Origin: Salvia splendens | Taxonomy: Eukaryota > Streptophyta > Magnoliopsida > Lamiales > Lamiaceae | Assembly: GCF_004379255.2 (NCBI RefSeq) | Contig: NC_056033.1 | Span: 35,428,719-35,492,718 of the forward strand | Direction of reading: 5' to 3' | Length of the DNA stretch: 64,000 nucleotides | Shown here: positions 1-9,623 of the stretch, one piece after another | How the letters are laid out: every line of letters begins with the position of its first letter | Numbering within the stretch: the stretch's first letter is position 1 | Program-made: the position numbers and the translations under genes | The notes under the pieces: generated by a model | What the model was told of the DNA's origin: nothing | Database searches by the model: none | The model's input: only the letters and a program-made list of their open reading frames with translations

Positions 1-1038
1 TTTATAATATTGCCTTAAAACTCACGTTATCTATTTTCGGGACTATTTTCATGGATAAATATATTAATGTGAGTCCTACATATTATTATCTACATGTACA
101 AGTGCTCGAAAAAGTTGTATAAATAAATTTATAGTACATTCAAAAATTTACATGTACATTCCATAATCCATATTATGCTTGGAAAGAATGTATCAAACAA
201 TGCATAGAAAAAATAGTCATGTACTAGTAAGCTATAGAAAAAGCCGCAGATATTTGAGAAAATTAGCGTAGAAAAGCTGTTGAATTTGGCACATTGAAAA
301 GATTATATTTCTCATTTACCTTCTCAAAAAGATTATTATACCTTCTTAAAAAGTAATGGACTCTAAAAAAAGAAGGTAAATTTAAAAGGCAAACAAAATA
401 ACTAACTTTTTACCTTTTCTAATAAAAGAGATAAAGATATCTTCTCAAAATGAAAAAAAATATAATATATCCTCAAATACCCTTTCCATTAGAGCATGAA
501 ATTTTATGAAGAAGAGGTAAATATGGTAATTATTTTTCTTTACCTCTTCATTTACTCTCTCCCTTGGGGATGCTCTTAGACTAATAGAATTATAGAACAT
601 TTATTTTCATGTAACTTGTAATTTTACAGTTCACTAGTAAAACGGATAAAAGCACTTTGCCTCAAATATAAACGTCAGAAATATAAAAACAAAAGAAGAA
701 TAAGAAAAAACTAAAAAAAAGGTGGTTCATAAATTTTCACCAATAGAATGAATTTCACCAATAAAATCCATTACAATTAACAAAACAACAAAACATCAGC
801 CAAAATTGAACAATTTGTTATAAACCCTAATTTACAAAATGGGGAGAAACTTACAAAAAATATGCAATAAACATCGAATAAGGGATAAATGTTGAAAGAT
901 TGAAGAAAACTTACCGAAATATATCTGAATATGACGGGAAATCGCCGGAATCGCCGGAAATCGTCTGCCCCTTTCTCTCTTTCTCTTGCACAGAATGAGC
1001 TGCTGCCTCTGTTTCGCGTCTGTTTTGTTTAAAATAGA
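1..1038. other. AT-rich intergenic DNA
   Basis: No open reading frame, splice pattern or RNA gene that I can support. The stretch 940-1020 is more GC-rich, with short CGCCGGAA-type repeats and pyrimidine tracts, and leads into the palindromic repeats that follow. It could be a transposon end or an untranslated exon; I cannot tell which. Confidence 0.5.
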
Positions 1039-1203
1039 GACGCATGAGCCTCATGCGTCGTCTAAAAAAATTAAGCGACGCATGTCTTTCATGCGTTTTA
1101 TTGAAAGACGCATGACCCTCATGCGTCTTCTAAACAAAATTTAAAACATTTAACAACGCATGCCTTTCATTAACGGGCGACGCATGAGAGTCATGCGTCT
1201 CTC
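1039..1203. repeat. Cluster of short GACGCATGA/TCATGCGTC palindromes
   Basis: Four related short palindromes occur within about 165 bp, at about 1039-1059, 1075-1096, 1105-1127 and 1153-1201. Each has an ACGCATGA arm, a 2-4 base spacer and the complementary TCATGCGT arm, and the spacers differ. Each could fold into a small hairpin. They may be subterminal repeats of an unrecognised element or protein-binding palindromes. Confidence 0.6.
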
Positions 1204-2067
1204 CCAAAGCTGGAATAAAAAAAAGTCCAATACACTTATGGAATTTAAAAAAACCCCTAGAACTAAAAAAGAATTACCTCTCAATGCGGCCATCGATTCC
1301 ATCTCGGTGGGTCATGAATTTCGCGATTTGATCCATCATGAATTAAGATCTGATCGCTTTTATTTTATCTGCCTGACTCCATTACAACTGTTGAATTTTT
1401 ATTTTTCCTTATTTTTTGGGAGCAAATAGAACAGCACTTGGATTTCTAATTTAGTTTAGGCGAAAAGATCATCTTGCTTAAAACATCGGAGTTTAGCTGA
1501 CCTGTTTTAGGAACTGGCATCAAGTTGTAGACCGAAAATTAGCTGCAAACATGACCTGTAAATTGGAAAACAAAGATTACATGGCATCAGGCAGGAAATG
1601 GGGAGATTAGTTCTGTGTAGCATTTCAGATTTATCAAATTAATACTACAATTGTGAGAGACCTGAGTTCACATGTCATTCTCAGGCCCTCCCGATGAATA
1701 TCGATTTCCATCGTTAGTGTGTGCAAGTGTGTTGCTTTGTCTGGGGTTGCAATGGAATTTTAATGCAAATATAAATCCCAAGGGGTATTTGGAGTTTTGG
1801 TTTTTTCGAAACCATGGTTGTAACTTGTAATGTAAACAGGTTAAATCACGTGAGCAATTTTATCGTTTTGTTTTTCACTTCCTCTTAATCTCATTGACCA
1901 TCCTCTTGTTTTTGTTCCGGCAACTATGTGTAGTCATGTGAAGCATGAGGTTTACACTCTGATTGATGAGAATGATGATGAGTGTTTCGAGAATCAGAAT
2001 GCTTTTGTTGATGTTTGTATGCATGGTTGTGATATTATATATTCATTCATTGCATGTGATCTGGCAG
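1204..2067. other. Intergenic or intronic sequence upstream of the RFI2-like exons
   Basis: Contains an open stretch (from 1926) that runs in frame into the first recognisable RFI2-like exon, but its residues do not resemble the N-terminal half of a RING finger. A good acceptor (ctggcag) sits directly before 2068. I therefore read 1926-2067 as intron. The exon with the first RING cysteines is not found between 1 and 2067. Confidence 0.4.
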
Positions 2068-4519
2068 ATTGCATAGGTTCAGCATTTAACATAAAGGGAG
2101 CAATGCAGTGCCCTAACTGCCGGAAAATTGAGAAAGGACAATGGCTCTATGCAAATGGTGGTCGTCAGTTACCTGAGTTTAGCATGGATGATTGGCCGCA
2201 TGATGAGGATCTGCATGATCTAAGTTATTCTGAAATGGTAATTTCCTGGATTTAATTCATGACTGTGAGGGTATATTTATAGTATTTGCTATTGGGAAAT
2301 ACCATTTATTGTCCTTAGTCAAGTATGCTCAGCCCTTTCCTCGTTAAACCTCATTATTAAAATATGGAGGTTATTATTTTTATGCTTTCACAGACTTTAC
2401 CAGTTTCATCTGTATGAGTACATGTTTGTTCTAATGAGACTATGCATTTTATGATGTGCTATGTCATCAACTTCTTGCATGGTTTTGGATTATTTGAAAA
2501 TGTAGGAGTACTAATCTGTTGGCTAGTGGACTTGTAAAAATTAGTGTTGGCTGTAGATTGAAAGCATTGAGTTCTATCCTTTGTCCACTTTACTTGTTAA
2601 CCACAAGGATAAGTCTAGAATTAAATTTTATTAAATAATCTTGTTTTCTTTGATTCTGCAGTCGGTTGGAGTTCAGTGGTGTCCTTACAGCGGTTTAACT
2701 AGACTTCCGTCATCTTCCGAGTAAGCCTCTTCGAACCTTATGTTCATTGTTGATAAGTCCCAACTTCCAAAGTATGTCTCCTTTGGTGTTACAGATGGTA
2801 TCTCTTTTAACCATTTTCAGATTCCGCTTTGTTTTAAATGTTTTTCAACCAGCTGAGATTGCTCAGTTATAATGTACCCATTATAACTGGATTATATGGA
2901 GTCTGGAATATGATATTTTTTATTCCTGAAAGAGCATGTCGGTCAGCTGTGTGAGGATCATGAAATTTTCTCTTTTAAAATCACTAGGGTTGGAATAACC
3001 ATGTCTTTTGTATCACTTTTGCAGTTTCCCTAGATATTATGAAGCCTGAAGTGGCATAATTTCCTTCAGCTGATTTTCTGCTAGTTAATTGTCCTTGCTG
3101 CATGTTTGCAAAGTTCTGGAAATCTTCATATACCCTATTCCATGTAGTGGTTCTCCCTCTCTGTTGTAGTAGGATTATTTTATCTACAAAGGTGACGTTT
3201 GGTTCGTTAGACAAGAGAATAGTGAGATTGAATATGGGATAATCCACAATAGCATTTGTCTAGGATTGAATTAGTCATAGGTTTGGTGAAGGTGAGATGA
3301 TTAATCATAAGAAACACTCTAGTCTTAGTCATAGGTTTGCATGTGATCTGGCAGATTGCATAGGTTCAGCATTTAACATAAAGGGAGCAATGCAGTGCCC
3401 TAACTGCCGGAAAATTGAGAAAGGACAGTGGCTCTATGCAAATGGTGGTCGTCAGTTACCTGAGTTTAGCATGGATGATTGGCCGCATGATGAGGATCTG
3501 CATGATCTAAGTTATTCTGAAATGGTAATTTCCTCGTTAAACCTCATTATTAAAATATGGAGGTTATTATTTTTATGCTTTCACAGACTTTACCAGTTTC
3601 ATCTGTATGAGTACATTTTTGTTCTAATGAGACTATGCATTTTATGATGTGCTATGTCATCAACTTCTTGCATGGTTTTGGATTATTTGAAAATGTAGGA
3701 GTACTAATCTGTTGGCTAGTGGACTTGTAAAAATTAGTGTTGGCTGTAGATTGAAAGCATTGAGTTCTATCCTTTGTCCACTTTACTTGTTAACCACAAG
3801 GATAAGTCTAGAATTAAATTTTATTAAATAATCTTGTTTTCTTTGATTCTGCAGTCGGTTGGAGTTCAGTGGTGTCCTTACAGCGGTTTAACTAGACTTC
3901 CGTCATCTTCCGAGTAAGCCTCTTCGAACCTTATGTTCATTGTTGATAAGTCCCAACTTCCAAAGTATGTCTCCTTTGGTGTTACAGATGGTATCTCTTT
4001 TAACCATTTTCAGATTCCGCTTTGTTTTAAATGTTTTTCTACCAGCTGAGATTGCTCAGTTATAATGTACCCATTATAACTGGATTATATGGAGTCTGGA
4101 ATATGATATTTTTTATTCCTGAAAGAGCATGTCGGTCAGCTGTGTGAGGATCATGAAATTTTCTCTTTTAAAATCACTAGGGTTGGAATAACCATGTCTT
4201 TTGTATCACTTTTGCAGTTTCCCTAGATATTATGAAGCCTGAAGTGGCATAATTTCCTTCAGCTGATTTTCTGCTAGTTAATTGTCCTTGCTGCATGTTT
4301 GCAAAGTTCTGGAAATCTTCATATACCCTATTCCATGTAGTGGTTCTCCCTCTCTGTTGTAGTAGGATTATTTTATCTACAAAGGTGACGTTTGGTTCGT
4401 TAGACAAGAGAATAGTGAGATTGAATATGGGATAATCCACAATAGCATTTGTCTAGGATTGAATTAGTCATAGGTTTGGTGAAGGTGAGATGATTAATCA
4501 TAAGAAACACTCTAGTCTT
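2050..4519. repeat. Tandem duplication of about 1.28 kb covering two RFI2-like exons
   Basis: Copy 1 is 2050-3326 and copy 2 is 3337-4519. They are nearly identical: both contain the same 264-bp open stretch on the minus strand (2984-3247 and 4177-4440). The offset is 1287 bp before and 1193 bp after one point, because copy 2 lacks 94 bp just downstream of the first exon. The 94-bp gap lies between short TTTCCT matches (about 2242 and 2336 in copy 1), as expected for slippage. The 10 bases joining the copies (3327-3336) are part of a motif also present inside each copy, at 3271 and 4464. Confidence 0.9.
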
Positions 4520-5874
4520 GGCATTATGGAGGTAGGTCAAAATACATTGTCAAGGGCCGAGATTTTGAGAAAAACGCAACCGAACAATAGATAAGATTAT
4601 TCATAGCCTAATCACAAGTAATCATGACCTCTAAGTGCAGAGATACTAATCATTTGTTCATTCTTGTCAATCCAAATAAGTCTTACAGGTCTACTGTGCC
4701 AGCATGGTGGATGCTAGAAAGTATTCAAATCTCACTTTTTTCTAAAGATTTTACCTTTTTGCAGATGCTTTTCATTTGTGTTGCATTAGTCATTACACAT
4801 TCTGTGGCAGTCAGTACATCTATAATCTCTTTCTACTCTTTTCTTTGATGTGATATATGTGTTTGCAACCCAACATTTTCCCCATTTAGTACTCAGCTAA
4901 CAAGGTTTATGTCTATTTGTTTTTATTTGCAGTGAAGGTGAATTTTCATCCAGTGCGTGTAAGATTTCATTCCTCAAGGTAACTGTAAAGGCTTACCTCA
5001 AAGTTTTTAACAACACGATGATAATTTGTATTGTAGACCAAGATCTTGTCGGACACCATGCTATCTTTGCGGAACATGCACCCATGTCCTCTGCAACTCA
5101 TCCTTGTCCATATATTGCATATGTTGGAACATTCCACCCACCCTTTTCAACATCAAGTGGGAATACGCGTGATGGGTCCAGTTTTAGTAATCACTGGAGT
5201 GGGCTGTCTTCTGCTCCTAGTGAAGTACCAAACTCCTATGTTTTCCCTTCAATGGATGGTCATTATCACCACAATTGGGAACACCCTTCTCATTTTGCTG
5301 CAAGCAACCGAATTGGTAGCGCAGATCAACCGCCTATTCCATCTCTCGCTCAGAGGACAGCTAGGAGTTCTGATATTCCAACACCTGGAATGCATCCTTT
5401 TATTGTTGGTCGCAGGTTAGTAATAGATCAAACTTTATTTGGGAAGTAGTGACATTGGCATGTTTTCTGACAGCTCCCAGCTCTATCACATCATCAGTGC
5501 TTCCACCTTACCCTGGACCTGTTGCCCAGCAATCCATTGGTGCACCAGTAGCACGCACCTCTTTAGTTTCCACCGGATGAAGATCCGGCAGCCATAGGGG
5601 TTTACCTCAAGTTAGCCCAGTGGCCACATCATCAGATGGGTTTTATTTCTTTTCCTCCAATCCATCAGGATGAAGTTTTCAAGATGCCGAAAATCCCCCA
5701 CACGACCACTTTCATGGTTGGGACCGTGAGCAGCAGCCAGGCTTCACCTTGAATCAGCTTGATAGGGATGCAATATGGACGTCTTTTCACCCTTCATCTG
5801 ATTCCGGTGTCAGACCAGGCAATTTCCGGCAGAGGCATGGGTCTGAGAGGATGCCATCTCAAAATCAAACGTAA
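2068..5874 (+). pseudogene. RFI2-like: RFI2-like RING E3 ubiquitin ligase, 5'-truncated, exon-duplicated, two in-frame TGA
   Basis: RFI2 proteins are plant RING ubiquitin ligases linked to phytochrome and photoperiod signalling. Exons read with GT-AG borders: 2068-2237 (second half of the RING, CIGSAFNIKGAMQCPNCRK, then WLYANGG and PEFSMDDWPHDEDL), 2662-2720 (VGVQWCPYSGLTRLP), a second copy of both at 3355-3524 and 3855-3913, then 4933-4958, 5037-5415 and 5481-5874. The exon carrying the first zinc ligands (CxxC...CxHxxH) is missing from the window, so no complete RING can be made. In the last exon two TGA codons interrupt an otherwise open family-like C-terminus, at 5578-5580 and 5671-5673, before the natural TAA at 5872-5874. 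Skipping either exon pair restores a normal exon order. I infer a recently duplicated, non-functional copy. Sequencing error is less likely because two stops and a duplication coincide. Confidence 0.8.
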
Positions 5875-7705
5875 GTGTTATATCGTTGGGATGAAACTTT
5901 GATGCCTCTGGCTCACAACTAAGGAGTGAGAACCCAACCCGAACATATATATGCTTGAGCTAAGGACAGTCTGTCTATAATGTCTAAAATTATGGTGATG
6001 GAATTCCTCTTGTTTCTATGCCGTTGAGGTAAATAACACATGTTTTTATATCATTTGGGATTCTATATCATCGGACCACTAAACCAACATAACAAAATAA
6101 GGATGCGTCCATTATATCATTATCATATGTCGTTGAATTGTAACCTTCGAACAAGTGTTTTTACCAACATCGTATTGATTGTGCCAAATGATACATCAAA
6201 CGCCATAACAGAACAGATGGCCAACATGATGAAGAAAATGAATACAATCATTGGCAAAAATATTAGACGATCCATTAATCTGACAGTTGACTCACACAAA
6301 TCCTCCTGAATGTAGAGCTAGACACAATCTTTCATTTTCAATCTTTCATCCGCAAATTCACTTCAATCAGAATGCACCTGCAAACCACAATATTAAGACG
6401 CAAATTCTCACAGGCACAAGAATTTTATCTCAAAACAGGCACTCATCCACAGGGAAAATAGGATACCGATCTAGATCTAGATCTCGATCTGCTCCTGCTC
6501 CTGCTCCTGCTCCTGCTCATACTGGCACTCCCATGCCTGGATTGATGGGGCTGCAGCATCAACAGTTAGTGAAGGGATAAAATAATCATGACTGATGTCT
6601 GTAACAGCCTGACAATATCCCAAGCTTGGTCCCGTAATTATCTTACTGAGGACTGGGGGTCAGGAAGAATTATTCAATATTTATCTACTACAATATGGTG
6701 GTAGAATATATACGTACTGGTGTTGACACTGCAGGTCTAGATTTCCTTGGGGATCTGGATCTGCAATTTTCATGAACTGTAAATTTAAGCTCGGAAGATG
6801 CAAACCTCAACTCAAGCAAAAACACATTTACTGCTCAACATGTGAAGTAATACTGTATTATTGAAATATATTAGTTGTTACCTCATATAGTCCTTGACAT
6901 AACACCCTAACTTATAAGTTAACAAAAAAACACTCCATCCTGAAGCACACCATCTATATTCTAATAGGAAATACTACTAGATAGTGATTCTACCACTGAT
7001 CCAACTTCTGTTTAATGCACAACAATTGAGAAAATTAACGCGAGTTCAAGTAGGTGAAGTTGTGGACGCAATCTAGATTTCAAGCATCAACTTAGTTTTC
7101 CTCACATCTTTTTGTTACAGGTCATCGACCACATATAGCATACTTAAATAAAATTTACCATCTGGGTCTTGCAGTGGGTGCACATCGACTTACAGCTTAT
7201 TGCCAGAAAGAAATGAGTCGCAAGAAACTGAGCACCATAAGCCATCAAGTCCCTAACATGCAATCCCCAGATCGCCACATAAGGCCAAATCTAGAAACAA
7301 AAGGGCAATCTTCATGATCATAGTACCATATGGAGTAGTACTTAAATCCCACATATCCTTACCCAATACACTCCTCATCAAGTCCAAAATATTGGAACCA
7401 CAATGAAACCAGAAGGGGAGGATAACACAAAAGCATGTAAAAAGTCAAAATTCAACCCCCCAAACTGAATAGCAGTCAAATCAACAGTTCACAAAACCTG
7501 TTCTCTTTCATTCAAAATGTTGGATAGTTTGGAAGTAAAAAGGGATATATCTCAGTGCAATTAAATGTATTACAAATATATAAATGATTTCCCCATCTGT
7601 GGAGTAGCTACACATATTCTATAAACAGATCATCAAAGCTCTCCTCTTTGGCCTGATCAACCAGCTATTTGTACTCTAATTTGGTATATCACATCCATCA
7701 TGTTA
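5875..7705. other. Region downstream of the RFI2-like gene, no supported gene
   Basis: Holds probable 3' sequence of the RFI2-like copy on the left and possibly 3' sequence of the minus-strand SR gene on the right, now separated from that gene by the LTR element at 7711. A hexanucleotide-type repeat (GATCTA then CCTGCT units) lies at about 6467-6520. Open stretches at 6040-6309 and 6287-6580 show no domain and no convincing splice context. Confidence 0.4.
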
Positions 7706-7884
7706 ATACGCGTTAAGAATATTAGTATTCTGTCCCACATCGGTGATGTGACATAACCTAGCTTAGGCTCTTGTACTATATATATGTGGCCTGTGTTGAG
7801 AAATAAGATACACCAAATATACTACTACTTTCTCTACTATGTCTATTTACTTTTCCGCTTATATCTATATTTTACTGTTCTACA

Positions 7885-7895
7885 TGGTATCAGAG
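7885..7895 (+). promoter_or_regulatory. Primer-binding site of the Copia-type element
   Basis: TGGTATCAGAG directly after the left LTR matches the 3' end complement of initiator methionine tRNA, the common primer for plant Copia elements. Confidence 0.9.
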
Positions 7896-8028
7896 AGGAT
7901 TCGAATCCGTCTCCAGAAAATTAGGGTTTCCAAAAAAAAAGAACTAAATTAGGGTTTCTGCCGCTGCCCGCTCTACTACCCCCACTCTACTCTTCCGTCG
8001 CTATTATGTTCTGCTCTACTGCGCTATG

Positions 8029-8933
8029 CAGTGTTGTTAGGGTCGCGGGGCGCCCCGGGGTGATGAGGGGGGACCCCGGGTCGCGGGGCGATGGGGCGAC
8101 GGGGCGAGAGACCCACGAATCGGGGCGCCAGAATAGCCGAATGATGATTATATTTGTGTCTCTTTTATAAGTTTGTTGCTTGAATGTTTATCACATCAAA
8201 TAAATCTACCTACATCATTACTCCATATCACATCTGAATATGGACCCACGAATCAGGGCGTACTATTAGCCTAATTAAGCTATATCTATACTTTTAATAC
8301 AGGTTAATGAAATACATTGTGTGAAAAAGACTTATTGGTGTGAAAGTACCATTTTCTAGATTATTTATCATTTATGTAGTAATATTTAAAGGTATTTAAT
8401 CAATATAATGAATATTTTAATTAAAAAAACTAAAATTTTTACTTTTCTAACTTGTAGAGTGGGTAAAAAAAGAATTATTGAGTAATAAAATAACTACACT
8501 AACTAATGCATTGGAATTGATACAGACTCTAACTTGAGTGGGTGAATAAGAATTAATAATTTAATTAGACTAACCTAGTGGTATAAAAACTAATTAATTA
8601 ATCTAGGGAAATATCAAAAAGTGGGTCGCAGAGATGATGAGGCTGAGAAAACAATTAATTAATCTAGAATAGAGGAAAAGGTGGATTAAATTAATGAATG
8701 CCTCGATTCTCTACCCATTAAAGCACATCTCCATTTTCAAAACCCAAAAAATTTTGTTAACACAACAGGAAAACCTCTTCGGCTCGCCCCAGTCGCCCGT
8801 CGCCCCCACCGCCCCCGCCGCCCCAACTGCGCCCCTTCAATCTCGCTCGACTCACCCATGTCGGGGCAAAGCCGGTCTCGACCTGAGCGCCCCACGCCCC
8901 GAGCGCGCTCGGGTCGCGTTTTTAACAACACTG
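8029..8933. mobile_element. Non-autonomous hAT-type DNA transposon nested in the LTR element
   Basis: The ends CAGTGTTGTTA (8029) and TAACAACACTG (to 8933) are inverted repeats. An exact 8-bp duplication GCGCTATG flanks the element (8021-8028 and 8934-8941), which is diagnostic for the hAT superfamily. About 90 bp at each end is very GC-rich, with repeated GGGTCGCGGGGCG-type motifs that could be transposase-binding subterminal repeats. The centre is AT-rich and has no transposase ORF. It must have inserted after the surrounding Copia-type element. Confidence 0.92.
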
Positions 8934-8989
8934 GCGCTATGATGCCCAAATTTGAGTTTCTACCACTACTATATTGCACAACTGCTCTT

Positions 8990-9300
8990 CTCTGCCCAAA
9001 CTGGGTTTCTGACGCTGCTACTTCTGCTACACTTGCAACAACTGCCCTACAGCTGCTACCCTGCTGCAGCTGATACTAATACCCTGCATCTGCTACAGTT
9101 GCAACTACTGTCCAGCTGCTACTACAGCTGATACTAACTACCATGCATCTGCTACTCTGCTACAGTTGCTACTACTGCTCTGCATCTGCTACTTCTGCTA
9201 CTACTGCCCTATAGCTGCTACTCTGCTACAGCTACTACTATTCTGCCTTGCAGCTCTACTTATGCAATGGCTGCAACTACTACTGCCCTATAGTTTTGGC
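8990..9300 (+). repeat. Imperfect CTGCTAC/CTGCAG-rich repeat inside the LTR element
   Basis: Roughly 300 bp of degenerate repeats built on CTGCTAC, CTACTAC and CAGCTG units. All frames give Leu/Ala/Thr-rich low-complexity peptides, so I do not treat any as a gene. Confidence 0.7.
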
Positions 9301-9623
9301 TACTACTATTGCTGCCGATGTTTGAGGAAAAACATTTTTGAGAACTTTGTACCAAGCTGGACAATATAGATGTTCCAGCTTGAGGGGGAGTGTTAAGAAT
9401 ATTAGTATTCTGTCCCACATCGGTGATATGACATAACCTAGCTTAGGATCTTGTACTATATATATGTGGCATGTGTTGAGTAATAAGATACACCAAATAC
9501 ACTACTACTTTCTCTACTATGTCTATTTACTTTTCCGCTTATATCTAAATTTTACTGTTCTACAATACGGATTCTTATGTTTCTTTGGGAAGAAAGGTTA
9601 TTTTGGAGCTCTCACGAAATGAT

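Larger units (their letters stand above)
7711..9564 (+). mobile_element. Small non-autonomous Copia-type LTR retrotransposon
   Basis: Two 174-bp LTRs (7711-7884 and 9391-9564) differ at seven positions that I can count. The left LTR is followed at once by TGGTATCAGAG, the usual primer-binding site complementary to initiator tRNA-Met. The right LTR is preceded by a purine tract (TTGAGGGGGAG). A 5-bp target duplication ATACG flanks the element (7706-7710 and 9565-9569). The first base of the left LTR has changed from T to C. The interior encodes no gag or pol. After removal of the nested hAT element about 600 bp of internal sequence remain. This is a TRIM- or LARD-like derivative that needs proteins from elsewhere. 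Confidence 0.92.

Noticed and set aside
1926..2067. Open N-terminal extension to the RFI2-like exon as a true RING start
   Set aside because: The residues lack the CxxC...CxHxxH pattern and a good acceptor directly precedes 2068; copy 2 has a different sequence before the same acceptor.
2984..4440. Two identical 87-codon open frames on the minus strand (2984-3247 and 4177-4440)
   Set aside because: They lie in the intron of the RFI2-like gene and are identical only because the region is tandemly duplicated; no domain, no splice or promoter context.
6040..6580. Open frames downstream of the RFI2-like stop
   Set aside because: No recognisable domain; the second is driven by a hexanucleotide repeat giving RSRSRS and APAPAP.
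7885..7895. tRNA-like motif
   Set aside because: It is the primer-binding site of an LTR element, only the short complement of the initiator tRNA.
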